Program-made: the position numbers and the translations under genes | Part shown: in pieces, positions 1 to 7,678 of the stretch | How the letters are laid out: each line of letters opens with the position of its first letter | Position numbering within the stretch: the first letter of the stretch is position 1 | Source: Acidimicrobiia bacterium | GTDB taxonomy: Bacteria > Actinomycetota > Acidimicrobiia > Spongiisociales > UBA5794 | Direction: 5' to 3' | Length of the DNA: 44,919 nucleotides | NCBI GenBank assembly: GCA_030065575.1 | Contig: JASJDZ010000017.1 | Location: 1 to 44,919 of the forward strand | Notes under the pieces: generated by a model | Databases searched by the model: none | Seen by the model: the letters and a program-made list of their open reading frames with translations, nothing else | Told to the model about the DNA's origin: nothing

Positions 1-1
1 C

Positions 2-394
2 GACGCCGACGTCGCCAGTTTCGATGGCGGCTATGGGTCGGCGCTGCTGGCTCGGCAGGTTGGCCAGAAACGAGCCCGTGAGGTGTTCTTCCTCGGCCGT
101 GAGTACTCCGCCGCGGAGGCCTACGAGATGGGAGCTGTCAACGCAGTTGTTCCCCACGACGACCTGGAGAAGGTTGCCCTGGAATGGGCAGAGGAGATCG
201 TCACCAAGAGCCCGACGGCACAGCGCATGCTCAAGTATGCCTTCAACCTCCCCGACGACGGATTGGTGGGACAGCAGCTCTTCGCGGGAGAAGCGACTCG
301 CCTCGCCTACGGCACCGAGGAAGCGCAGGAGGGGCGCGACGCCTTCCTCGAGAAACGGGAACAGGACTACACGATCTTCCCATGGCACTACTGA
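2..394 (+). CDS. menB: 1,4-dihydroxy-2-naphthoyl-CoA synthase, 3' part
   Basis: This is the C-terminal 130 residues of a crotonase-fold enzyme; the 5' end lies left of the window. MenB closes the second ring of the naphthoquinone from o-succinylbenzoyl-CoA in menaquinone synthesis. The reading frame is open from base 2. It shows the MenB pattern SFDGGYGSALLARQVGQKRA, then FFLGREYSAAEAYEMG and VNAVVPHDDL, and ends with the typical C-terminal FPWHY. The SFDGGYGS segment is specific for MenB among crotonases. A GC-rich hairpin and menA follow on the same strand, which supports the pathway assignment. Only the start and the N-terminal half are missing; nothing looks broken. Confidence 0.93.
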   Translation, partial: DADVASFDGGYGSALLARQVGQKRAREVFFLGREYSAAEAYEMGAVNAVVPHDDLEKVALEWAEEIVTKSPTAQRMLKYAFNLPDDGLVGQQLFAGEATRLAYGTEEAQEGRDAFLEKREQDYTIFPWHY

Positions 395-405
395 TCCCTG
401 TCAGT

Positions 406-427
406 CCCCCCGCCGCAGGGCGGGGGG
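406..427 (+). terminator. GC hairpin between menB and menA
   Basis: A perfect 9-bp inverted repeat, CCCCCCGCC / GGCGGGGGG, closes a GCAG loop 11 bases after the menB stop. No T-run follows, so it is either a weak terminator or attenuator for menB, or an mRNA-processing structure that sets the menB/menA ratio. The structure is seen; the role is inferred. Confidence 0.45.
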
Positions 428-488
428 AAGGTACCGCCGGGCGCAGAGCGCTCGGGGGTAGGGGGGCTGCCCTTCACGATCCAACGCT

Positions 489-495
489 GAGGAGG
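489..495 (+). promoter_or_regulatory. Shine-Dalgarno site of menA
   Basis: GAGGAGG lies eight bases before the menA ATG at 504. It decides the start in favour of this frame over the shadow frame beginning at 497. Confidence 0.8.
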
Positions 496-503
496 CTTGG
501 CTA

Positions 504-1379
504 ATGCCTCACGTGAGCTCCTGGGTTCTCGCGGCCCGGCCCACCACACTGTGGGCAGGGGTGGCCCCGGTTCTGGTTGGCTCATCTCTGGCGTACCGGG
601 CAGATGCCTTCCGCATCGACGCCTCGGTCGTGACCCTGATCGCAGCGCTCCTCATCCAGGTCGGGGTCAACTTTGCCAACGATGTTGCCGACGGGACGCG
701 CGGTACCGACGAACATCGGATCGGCCCGACTCGTGCGGTGGCGTCCGGGTTGATCACCCCACGTCAGATGTGGCTCGGCATCGGGTTGGTCTTCGGCCTG
801 GCCGCTCTCGCCGGTCTGTACTTGATCTACCTGGGCGGTGTCTGGATCCTGATAGTTGGTGTCGCTTCGATCATTGCGGCGCTCGGTTACACCAACGGCC
901 CGATCCCATACGGCTACTACGGTCTCGGCGAGCTGTTCGTGTTCATCTTCTTCGGCCTGGTAGCAACAGCCGGCACCCGCTACGTGTTCGATCGCTCAAT
1001 CGAGGTCGGGGTTTGGCCGGGGGGGATCACAATGGGCCTGCTGGCGAGTGCGATCCTGCTCGCCAACAACGTTCGCGACATCGAGACCGATGCCCCCGCC
1101 GGCAAGAGAACGCTTGCCGTGATACTCGGCCGCTCCGCTGCAGTAGCCCTCTTTGCCGCATGCATTCTCGGCGCCCTGCTGCTGCCTGCGATCGCCGTGG
1201 TCTTCGACTGGCTTCCTGCGGGAGCACTGCTCACTCTCGTGGCGGTCCCCCTCGGGTTGCCGTTGATCCGAACCCTGCACCGGGAACGAAGCGGGCCGGC
1301 GTTGATTGGGGTCCTGAAGGGAACCGCCCGCCTGCAGCTCGCAGCTGCCGTCCTGCTGTCGGCCGGCATCCTCATCTGA
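504..1379 (+). CDS. menA: 1,4-dihydroxy-2-naphthoate polyprenyltransferase
   Basis: MenA is an integral membrane UbiA-family prenyltransferase that attaches the polyprenyl tail to 1,4-dihydroxy-2-naphthoate, giving demethylmenaquinone. The 291-residue protein is a normal family length and is mostly hydrophobic helices. The first aspartate-rich motif NFANDVADGTRGTDE (about residues 56-70) and the second, NNVRDIETDAPAGKRT (about 188-203), bind the prenyl diphosphate through magnesium. The N-terminal WVLAARPTTL is typical of MenA. The start is supported by a strong GAGGAGG ribosome site at 489-495, eight bases before the ATG. It follows menB on the same strand. An overlapping reading frame starting at 497 is a shadow. 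Confidence 0.95.
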   Translation: MPHVSSWVLAARPTTLWAGVAPVLVGSSLAYRADAFRIDASVVTLIAALLIQVGVNFANDVADGTRGTDEHRIGPTRAVASGLITPRQMWLGIGLVFGLAALAGLYLIYLGGVWILIVGVASIIAALGYTNGPIPYGYYGLGELFVFIFFGLVATAGTRYVFDRSIEVGVWPGGITMGLLASAILLANNVRDIETDAPAGKRTLAVILGRSAAVALFAACILGALLLPAIAVVFDWLPAGALLTLVAVPLGLPLIRTLHRERSGPALIGVLKGTARLQLAAAVLLSAGILI

Positions 1380-1415
1380 AGCTCTAAGCTCGCCGGAGCA
1401 TCGCTCGGAGGACAC

Positions 1416-1772
1416 ATGAAGCTGATTCCACTGGTCTACGTAACCGACATGGACCGTGCCGTTTCGTTCTACACCCGGCTGCTCCCGGCGGCCAAGATCG
1501 TCACCTCGTCGCCGGCGTGGACCGAGCTGCAGGTCGGTGAGGCAACGCTGGCTCTTCACATTGCCGAGACCGTCGATCACAAGGGTGACGGCATGGGCCT
1601 CGGACTCGATGCCCCAACCAAACTCGAGGACGTTCTCTCGCTCCTCGACGGAGCCGGGATCGACCCTTCGGGTGAGATCTGTCCCCAACCGTTTGGCCGC
1701 TCTCTCACGGTCGAGGATCCCGACGGACTCAAGATCCAGATCAACGAGTACTCGAGACCGCCGGCGGGCTGA
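1416..1772 (+). CDS. VOC-family (glyoxalase/bleomycin-resistance fold) protein
   Basis: This 118-residue protein has the single-domain vicinal-oxygen-chelate pattern. An N-terminal beta-alpha unit reads VYVTDMDRAVSFYTRLL, and the C-terminal strand reads VEDPDGLKIQINEY, where the Glu of the last strand is a usual metal ligand. The family includes glyoxalases, dioxygenases and antibiotic-binding proteins, and the substrate cannot be read from sequence. GGAGGA lies four bases before the ATG. It follows menA by 36 bases on the same strand and is probably co-transcribed, but a role in quinone metabolism is only a guess. Its stop lies inside the hairpin at 1768-1801. Confidence 0.8.
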   Translation: MKLIPLVYVTDMDRAVSFYTRLLPAAKIVTSSPAWTELQVGEATLALHIAETVDHKGDGMGLGLDAPTKLEDVLSLLDGAGIDPSGEICPQPFGRSLTVEDPDGLKIQINEYSRPPAG

Positions 1773-1801
1773 GCCGAGAGTCTTCGCTCTCCTGGCTCAG
1801 C
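1768..1801. terminator. bidirectional hairpin between VOC and DUF1648 genes
   Basis: GCTGAGCC-GAGAG, loop TCTTCG, CTCTC-(CT)-GGCTCAGC forms a 13-bp stem with a two-base bulge. It begins at the VOC stop codon and precedes the convergent DUF1648 stop at 1821. Its position between convergent genes suggests termination in both directions, although no long T-run is present. Confidence 0.6.
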
Positions 1802-1820
1802 GCTGCGACCAGGGAAGCGC

Positions 1821-2735
1821 CTATTCCGACCGCGCCGACACGATCGAGTTGATCAGCCCGGCGCCTCGCTCGGCGTCATCCACGGTGTACAGCAGATCGG
1901 GGCCTTCGTCGCGCACGATCCGCAACGCGTCCCCGGATCGGATCACTACTGCGCGCACACCGGGCCGGATGCGATAGCCCCAGCCACCGTAGGCCATCGG
2001 ATTCACCCTCTCCACTTCGGCCCGGGCAACCGTCGCAAGGGGAACCCGCCAGGATGGATAGCCCAACCAGCCAAGGCTCACCACCAGCCGTTCCCCACTG
2101 ACTGTGACCCGCACCGCGGAGAACAGCAGTGCAACGATTCCGACGAGAACCAGGACGATCCCGCTCCAACCCCACACGAGCAGACCAGCGGCAATCACGG
2201 CAACACCGATAGCGGTTGTGACCTTGCCGAACCCACGTCCCGACCAAATCGAGCTTGCAGGTTCGGCGACATCGAGCCGGGGCAACGTTCCGGGCTCGGC
2301 TCTGGTTGAGGCAGCCCGGCCGCCGGCGACAACCCAGCCCAGCGTGCCGAACAGAAAGCCAACGAGGAGCAACACAAGCACCTGCAGAAGGCCGACCTCG
2401 TCGGCTTGGCGCCAGTCTCCCCTACCTTGATTGGCGCTGACCATCAGCAGCGCAACGCCAAGGAGTAGCGCGCTGATTCCGAAGAGACCTGCGGTGAATG
2501 AAGGGCCCTCCCCCGGCGAACGACGCACCGACTGATAGACCGCCACCGCAACCGCAACATGAATAGCGGCCAGCAAGCCAAAAGCGACCAGGCGGGGCGC
2601 CGAGCCGTTCGGTTCGCCGTTGAGTCCCCAATGAATCGCCATTGGTTCCGGCAGCTCTGACCAGAAAGCCGCAAAGACCGACCCCAACAGCAGGAGAACC
2701 AGAGCCGGGACAATGACCAGGGTAAGTCGCCTCAC
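1821..2735 (-). CDS. DUF1648 multi-pass membrane protein
   Basis: This 304-residue membrane protein begins with a hydrophobic helix and then LPEPMAIHWGLNGEPNG, the hallmark of DUF1648, which is also found in the SdpI immunity/signalling family. About five or six hydrophobic helices are visible, roughly at residues 5-27, 52-72, 83-103, 120-140 and 170-205. The last 90 residues form a soluble tail (including NPMAYGGWGYRIRPG) resembling a bacterial PH-like module. The GTG start overlaps the stop of the GntR gene (GTGA), with GAGGAG five bases upstream, so the two are translationally coupled. A GntR/DUF1648 pairing is common in Gram-positive genomes and is usually autoregulated. The true function is unknown. 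Confidence 0.75.
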   Translation of the reverse strand: MRRLTLVIVPALVLLLLGSVFAAFWSELPEPMAIHWGLNGEPNGSAPRLVAFGLLAAIHVAVAVAVYQSVRRSPGEGPSFTAGLFGISALLLGVALLMVSANQGRGDWRQADEVGLLQVLVLLLVGFLFGTLGWVVAGGRAASTRAEPGTLPRLDVAEPASSIWSGRGFGKVTTAIGVAVIAAGLLVWGWSGIVLVLVGIVALLFSAVRVTVSGERLVVSLGWLGYPSWRVPLATVARAEVERVNPMAYGGWGYRIRPGVRAVVIRSGDALRIVRDEGPDLLYTVDDAERGAGLINSIVSARSE

Positions 2736-3082
2736 GAGAACTCCTCTTCGACCAACGCAACGATCTCGTCCCGCGACAGACCGCGCTGGGTGGCCTCCTG
2801 CACCAGAGCCGCGGCGAGATGGCGAACCGACGCGGCCGACAGCGAGCCCTCTCGTACTATTGCCCCCCGGCCCCGGCGCAGTTCTATGACCTGTTCATCG
2901 CGCAAGTCCTTGTATGCGCGCAGCACAGTGTGCATGTTCACATCGAGCGTCAGCGCAAGGTCACGAGCTGCGGGGAGCCGGTCTCCGGCCACCACGTCGC
3001 CGTCTGCGACAGCACGACGCACAGCTGCTGCGATCTGGGCATAGAGGGGAAGCCCGCTGGCGGGATCTAGCTTGAGCAACAT
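2732..3082 (-). CDS. GntR-family (YtrA-like) transcriptional regulator
   Basis: This is a 116-residue short GntR regulator. The winged helix-turn-helix occupies about residues 10-75, with PLYAQIAAAVRRAVADG, GDRLPAARDLALTLDVN and HTVLRAYKDLRDEQVIELRR. A short C-terminal helical tail follows instead of a ligand domain, as in the YtrA subfamily. I chose the ATG at 3082 because the family starts just before LDPASGLPLY; an upstream ATG at 3121 would add 13 unrelated residues. No ribosome site is visible, so the mRNA may be leaderless. The start codon lies inside a perfect inverted repeat (3081-3105), a good candidate autoregulatory operator. The gene is coupled to the DUF1648 gene and divergent from menD. 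Confidence 0.88.
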   Translation of the reverse strand: MLLKLDPASGLPLYAQIAAAVRRAVADGDVVAGDRLPAARDLALTLDVNMHTVLRAYKDLRDEQVIELRRGRGAIVREGSLSAASVRHLAAALVQEATQRGLSRDEIVALVEEEFS

Positions 3083-3105
3083 TGTTATAGCTATATTGTA
3101 ACAAT
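3081..3105. promoter_or_regulatory. candidate GntR operator over the start codon
   Basis: ATTGTTA (3081-3087) and TAACAAT (3099-3105) form a perfect 7-bp inverted repeat. A second perfect palindrome, TATAGCTATA (3086-3095), overlaps the first arm. The AT-rich block stands out in high-GC surroundings. It includes the first two bases (as read on -) of the regulator's ATG and lies 36 bases before the menD start, so a bound dimer could affect both divergent genes. The repeat is seen; regulator binding is inferred. Confidence 0.65.
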
Positions 3106-3140
3106 CAAGTGCGTCGGTCAATGGTGGTTAATCTGACCGG

Positions 3141-4838
3141 ATGCCGAATCGCCGTTTCGCCAGACAACTCGCCTCGGCCCTGGCCGATCTCGGCGTCGCA
3201 CATGCGTGCATCTCCCCCGGCTCCCGGAACGCCCCTCTCCTGGACGGGCTGGCCGGTGAGCCGAGGATCCGCAAATGGCCGTTGCACGATGAGCGATCTG
3301 CCGGTTTCTTCGCACTGGGGCTGGCCAAGGCCACCGGGAACCCGGTGGTGCTGGCGTGCACCTCGGGGACCGCCGCTGCCGAGTATCTACCCGCGGTGAT
3401 CGAAGCTAGCCAGAGCGACACACCACTCCTCGTGCTCACCGCAGACCGGCCGCCCGAATTGCGTGAGGTAGGCGCCCCCCAGACTATCGATCAGGTGTCT
3501 CTCTACGGGACTGCGGTCCGCCTGTTCGCAGATGCGCTGCCACCTGACGAAATATCGGACGAACAGGCTGCCGGCGAGGTCGCCGTTGACATCTGGGCGC
3601 ATGCCACGGCCGAGCCGCCGGGGCCGGTACATCTCAATCTCCCCTTTCGCGAGCCGCTACTCGAGTCGGAGCGCGGAGGCATCGACTCTGCGCCGGCTCC
3701 ACCCATCGCTGCTCCGGCCGCATCGGCTATGCCGGAGACCGATCTCGCTGAGGTTGCAGCTCGATTGACCGGGCGGCACGGCGTGATCGTTGCGGGTCGA
3801 GAGAACGATCTGTCATTCCCCGGCGCCTGCGCACAACTGGCCGCCGCTGCCGGATTCCCGATCTTTGCCGACCCCCTTTCCGGGCTCCGCTTCGGCGACC
3901 ATGACCTGACCCACGTCCTCGGCTATGGCGACCAACTGGCGGCAGCTGGAGCCCTAGACCGGCTGCGACCCGAGGTCGTCCTGCGTTTCGGACCGGTGCC
4001 AACCTCGAAGCCGGTGTGGTCCTGGCTGGAAAGGCACACCGAAGTTGATCAGATCTTGATCGACGGGCAAAGCAGAGACGCCACCCGGAGTGCCGCGACG
4101 GTTATCGAGATGCCACCGGCCTCCGCTGCCCGCGCGATCTCGAGTCATCTGTCGGCACCGACCTCAGACGCGTGGGTGGCCGGATGGACCAGGCTGGATA
4201 CGGCCGCAGACGAACTCATCGCCCGAGAGATCCAGTCCGCCACGTTCCCCAATGAGCCGGCTATCGCACGGATTGTCACCGAATCCGCACCGGCGGGGAC
4301 ACTGCTGACCGTCGGCTCGTCAATGCCGATCCGCGACACGGACGCATTTGCCGGCAAGAGCGAGACTCCTCTGCGCGTGTTTGGGAACCGGGGCACCAAT
4401 GGGATTGATGGGGTCGTCTCGGCTGCGTTGGGTGCGGCCGCCGCGGGCCATCACGCCGTCGTCCTGGTCGGAGACGTTTCGATGCTCCATGACCTCAACT
4501 CGTTGCGGACCGCTGCTCTATTGCGCTTGCCGATCACCATCGTCGTCGTCAACAACGATGGCGGAGGGATCTTTCACTTCCTCGAGCACGGCGACTCCGC
4601 TTTGCTGGATCCCGACGTGTTCGAGACGTACCTGGCCACTCCTCATGGGACCGACTTTGTGGCTGTGGCGGAGGCCCTCGGAATCGAGGGGTTCCGGGTC
4701 GACGATGTCGCCACTCTGCAGTCGCTCATCGCCGAGAAGACGGCCCGTCCCCGGCTGGTAGAGATAGCAACGGATCGCCGCGCCAATCGGGATCTACATC
4801 GCCACGTCACAACCCAAATGGCAGAACTGATCAGGTAG
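3141..4838 (+). CDS. menD: 2-succinyl-5-enolpyruvyl-6-hydroxy-3-cyclohexene-1-carboxylate synthase
   Basis: MenD is the thiamine-diphosphate enzyme that adds a succinyl-semialdehyde unit from 2-oxoglutarate to isochorismate, the first committed step of menaquinone synthesis. At 565 residues it has the standard length. The N-terminal pyrimidine-binding domain carries CISPGSRNAPL (about residues 23-33). The C-terminal domain carries VFGNRGTNGIDGVVSAALG and the metal-diphosphate motif GDVSMLHDLNSL, followed by VVVNNDGGGIF. The ATG at 3141 fits the family N-terminus, although no good ribosome site precedes it. Its last eight bases overlap the end of the convergent isochorismate synthase gene, the preceding pathway step. 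Confidence 0.96.
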   Translation: MPNRRFARQLASALADLGVAHACISPGSRNAPLLDGLAGEPRIRKWPLHDERSAGFFALGLAKATGNPVVLACTSGTAAAEYLPAVIEASQSDTPLLVLTADRPPELREVGAPQTIDQVSLYGTAVRLFADALPPDEISDEQAAGEVAVDIWAHATAEPPGPVHLNLPFREPLLESERGGIDSAPAPPIAAPAASAMPETDLAEVAARLTGRHGVIVAGRENDLSFPGACAQLAAAAGFPIFADPLSGLRFGDHDLTHVLGYGDQLAAAGALDRLRPEVVLRFGPVPTSKPVWSWLERHTEVDQILIDGQSRDATRSAATVIEMPPASAARAISSHLSAPTSDAWVAGWTRLDTAADELIAREIQSATFPNEPAIARIVTESAPAGTLLTVGSSMPIRDTDAFAGKSETPLRVFGNRGTNGIDGVVSAALGAAAAGHHAVVLVGDVSMLHDLNSLRTAALLRLPITIVVVNNDGGGIFHFLEHGDSALLDPDVFETYLATPHGTDFVAVAEALGIEGFRVDDVATLQSLIAEKTARPRLVEIATDRRANRDLHRHVTTQMAELIR

Positions 4839-6147
4839 CTGCGAGGAGGTCGAGCAGCGGCCGGAACTTGAGCCGGGTTTCCTCGAGCTCCGCTGCCGGA
4901 TCCGAACCGGCGACAATGCCGTTCCCGGCGTAGAGCCGAGACGTCCGATCACGCAGCAGTGCGCAACGAAGAGCCAGGGCGACAACGGCTCCCCCACCGG
5001 GATCCAACCAACCGATACCCCCCGAGTACCACCCACGATCCATGCCCTCCACCTTGTCGATGAAGGCCAGCGCTTCGGCACGCGGCATCCCCCCGACCGC
5101 CGGAGTCGGGTGGATCGAAGCAAGCACTTCACAGGTCGAGACCCCACTCCGGAGCACCCCGGAAACCTCAGTCGAAAGATGCTGCACGGTTGCCATCCTG
5201 CGCAGGGACGGCACCTCCGGGTAGTCGAGTTCGGTGGTCAGCTCGCTGAGCCGGCTCACCAGGTCGTTGACGACGATTGCGTGCTCTACCCCGTCCTTCT
5301 CACTGGCGAGGAGAGCATCCCCGGCGGTGGCATCATCGTCACCCTTGCCCCGGCGAGCCGAACCAGCCAGGGGATTGGCCGAGATGCGTTCTCCGTGCCG
5401 GGCCAGTAGCAGCTCCGGGCTGGCTCCAACAAAGGCCGCCTCCCCAACAACGGCCGCAAATACATACGCGAGGGGATTCGTGGCGACGAGGTGGTGGATC
5501 AGATCGTAGGGATCAGTCGCTCGCTCCGACTGCACACATACGGATCGAGCCAGCACCACCTTCTCGAGCGCTCCATCCCTGATCGCCCCGATCGCCTCAG
5601 CGACCTCGGCCTGCCAGTCGCCGGAAGCCGGGACGGACTCAACCGTGTGGACCCCGGGATCCGGATGTGGCGGTGCATCCCAGGGGCTCAGACCACTCAG
5701 CACTTCGATTATGGCGTTGGCTTCAGTGCCCGGTGCGGCGGCAACGATCAGACGGGCCCCGGACGAATCGGAGACAACAGTTGCCTCGGGGAGCACGACA
5801 TCGAGAGCCCCAAAGCCGTCCCATTCCGGGCTGCGGGGACCATTGGGATTGAACGAGAAGCCGATCGGAAGCCTGGTTTCGGCGGGGAGATCCAGCCGCG
5901 CTAGCCGTCTTTCGAGATCGGCAAACCGGTCGAGGCCGGCGGCTGAGACAAATGAGGCAGCACCCAGGCTGGCGACTTCCTCCCCCTGCGGCGAACGGAA
6001 ATAGGTGCTGCGCCCGAACAGCCGCGCCCCGGCGCGCACGATTGCCAGAGGCTCACAGGCAACTGGGACAGTTGCGACCCGCAGTTGATCAGTAGCGCCG
6101 GAGAGCTGCGCAGTGAGTTGTTCGAGCACGGAGTCAGAGAGAAGCAC
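4831..6147 (-). CDS. menF: isochorismate synthase
   Basis: This chorismate-utilising enzyme converts chorismate to isochorismate, which MenD consumes. The catalytic half shows EKVVLARSV, NPLAYVF, GASPELLL, NPLAGSARRGK, then STEVSGVL, SIHPTPAVGGMPRAEA, GWYSGGIGW and AGNGIVAGSDPAAELEET, all standard MenF/EntC/DhbC motifs with the magnesium-binding Glu residues. I prefer the GTG at 6147, twelve bases after the upstream hydrolase stop. An ATG at 6231 would give a 73-base overlap with that gene and an Arg-rich tail not expected in the family. The menD neighbourhood favours a menaquinone rather than a siderophore role. The 3' end overlaps menD tail-to-tail by eight bases. Confidence 0.92.
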   Translation of the reverse strand: MLLSDSVLEQLTAQLSGATDQLRVATVPVACEPLAIVRAGARLFGRSTYFRSPQGEEVASLGAASFVSAAGLDRFADLERRLARLDLPAETRLPIGFSFNPNGPRSPEWDGFGALDVVLPEATVVSDSSGARLIVAAAPGTEANAIIEVLSGLSPWDAPPHPDPGVHTVESVPASGDWQAEVAEAIGAIRDGALEKVVLARSVCVQSERATDPYDLIHHLVATNPLAYVFAAVVGEAAFVGASPELLLARHGERISANPLAGSARRGKGDDDATAGDALLASEKDGVEHAIVVNDLVSRLSELTTELDYPEVPSLRRMATVQHLSTEVSGVLRSGVSTCEVLASIHPTPAVGGMPRAEALAFIDKVEGMDRGWYSGGIGWLDPGGGAVVALALRCALLRDRTSRLYAGNGIVAGSDPAAELEETRLKFRPLLDLLAAT

Positions 6148-6158
6148 GAACCACGATG

Positions 6159-7019
6159 CTAATCGTCCAGCCTGGCTTCGATCACGGCGTCGGCTACCCG
6201 TTGCGCGATTGCTGCCGGTCGCTCCATCCACACGAAGTGAGAGCTCTCCGGCACGACCTCGCTGCGTGCATTGGCGAATCGGCTGGTAAGGGCGGAGAGG
6301 AACGGCTCCCCGTGGGTTGTGGAGTATTCCCCGGCCATTACGAGACAGGGGGTACGCACCTCATCGAGCCGATCCCAGGCACGATGATCAGTTGCCGCCA
6401 TGAAGAACTCTGCTTCGTGCTCAGGCGTGCACTTCAGTACAACGCCACCTCTCTCGCTGCGGAAGCCGCCATCCACGTACGCCTGCATAGCCCGGCCGTC
6501 CCACTGGGCAAATGCCTCCTTGGAGACGAAATTGGCGAAGGCGTCCTCCCGGCTGGCGAAGCGTCGCTTGCGCCGGAGGGCACCGGCAGACATGGGGTTG
6601 TGGTCGAACCTTCCGTACGGCGGCGGGAAGATGATGGGCTCCACCAGAACCAGAGATGAGAAAGTACCCGGATGAGCGAGCTCGGCGAGTACAAGCGCTG
6701 CACCGCCCGCCGAATGCCCGACGCCGACGACCGGACGGGCATCGGAAACCAGCTCGACCAGATCATGCCCAATGTCCCACCAATCGAACGGTGGATCGGG
6801 GGCAGCCGAATCGCCGTGAGCTCGCTGATCAAACGCCACGGCGCGGAAGTCACCGATCAGCTGGCGAGTGTCGGCGATTACCGGGGAGCAGAGCTCCTTG
6901 CAGAAGCCGGTGGCGTGGACAAAGACCACGGTTGGCCCGAACTCACCCGAGGTGAGGTAGGCAATCTCGAGCCCATCCCGCGCAGTGAAGGTTGCCGGGA
7001 CGTCGCTAGTCGCCGTCAT
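6159..7019 (-). CDS. alpha/beta hydrolase, possible MenH-like enzyme
   Basis: This 286-residue alpha/beta hydrolase carries the oxyanion segment VVFVHATGFCKE, the DQRAHGDS loop and the nucleophile elbow GVGHSAGGAAL (Ser about residue 104). The acid lies in the late VMAGEYSTTHGE region and the His in PESSHFVWMERP near the C-terminus. The catalytic triad appears complete. Its place directly upstream of isochorismate synthase makes a role such as MenH (SHCHC synthase) or DHNA-CoA thioesterase possible, but the sequence does not prove either. It overlaps the end of the CBS-BON gene by 14 bases, so the three genes probably form one transcript. Confidence 0.8.
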   Translation of the reverse strand: MTATSDVPATFTARDGLEIAYLTSGEFGPTVVFVHATGFCKELCSPVIADTRQLIGDFRAVAFDQRAHGDSAAPDPPFDWWDIGHDLVELVSDARPVVGVGHSAGGAALVLAELAHPGTFSSLVLVEPIIFPPPYGRFDHNPMSAGALRRKRRFASREDAFANFVSKEAFAQWDGRAMQAYVDGGFRSERGGVVLKCTPEHEAEFFMAATDHRAWDRLDEVRTPCLVMAGEYSTTHGEPFLSALTSRFANARSEVVPESSHFVWMERPAAIAQRVADAVIEARLDD

Positions 7020-7614
7020 CCAGACGCCAGGTCAGGTTGTTGTTGACCTTGATCACGCCATCGAGGCGGCGGCCCAGTTCGGCCAGAAGGCGCGCCTCGT
7101 TGCGGGTGCCGATTTCGCCGGAGAAGGTCACAACGCCATTGGCCACTTCAACCGTGATGTCGTCGGGATCAACGAACAGCACGCGACGGAGCAGGTCCTC
7201 GCGGATCTCGTCCTCAATGATCTCATCGGGCCTGGTGAACGCTGCCACCACGTCGAGCCGAGAGATGATGCCAAGACTCTTGCCATCCGTGTCCGTCACC
7301 GGGAGCCTGTTGACATCGTTGATGACCATTGTTCGCGCCGCCTCGGCCACTGTGGCGTCCGGGGCGATGGTGAGCACCGACCTGTGCATGACCTGCTCGA
7401 CCCTCTCAACCGGCTGCGGGTCGTCGGCTTCCTCGCGCGCCACTTCGAGACGGAGGAAGTCGGCCTCGGTGATGATGCCGACGACGTGGGACGTTTCGTC
7501 GCAAACGGGAAGGCCACTCACCTTGTTGCGCACCATCAACCGCGCCGCCGCCTTGATCGGCGTCTCCGGCGATGCCGTGATGACATCTGCGGTCATCAGA
7601 TCAACTACACGCAA
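7006..7614 (-). CDS. CBS-CBS-BON domain protein
   Basis: Two tandem CBS domains (DLMTADVITASPETPIKAAA with VSGLPVCD and VVGIITEADFL; then VMHRSVLTIAPDATVAEAAR with VNRLPVTD and LGIISRLDVV) fill roughly residues 5-130. A C-terminal BON domain follows (VNGVVTFSGEIGTRNEA, LDGVIKVNNNL). CBS pairs usually bind adenosine nucleotides, and BON domains bind membranes or partner proteins. Such proteins are seen as stress or energy sensors. The start is uncertain. A TTG at 7614 is preceded six bases upstream by GGAGG and gives the family N-terminus, whereas an ATG at 7644 has no ribosome site and adds ten residues. It lies 64 bases after the acyl-CoA synthetase gene. Confidence 0.88.
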   Translation of the reverse strand: MRVVDLMTADVITASPETPIKAAARLMVRNKVSGLPVCDETSHVVGIITEADFLRLEVAREEADDPQPVERVEQVMHRSVLTIAPDATVAEAARTMVINDVNRLPVTDTDGKSLGIISRLDVVAAFTRPDEIIEDEIREDLLRRVLFVDPDDITVEVANGVVTFSGEIGTRNEARLLAELGRRLDGVIKVNNNLTWRLDDGD

Positions 7615-7678
7615 GGCGTTCCTCCACTTCGGCGTCCCGCCCATTCTGGCAGCACCGGCTCCGCAAAGCAGGCAACCG

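Noticed and set aside
497-1387. A 296-codon frame overlapping menA
   Set aside because: The other frame has clear UbiA motifs and the ribosome site; this one is Arg/Cys-rich noise.
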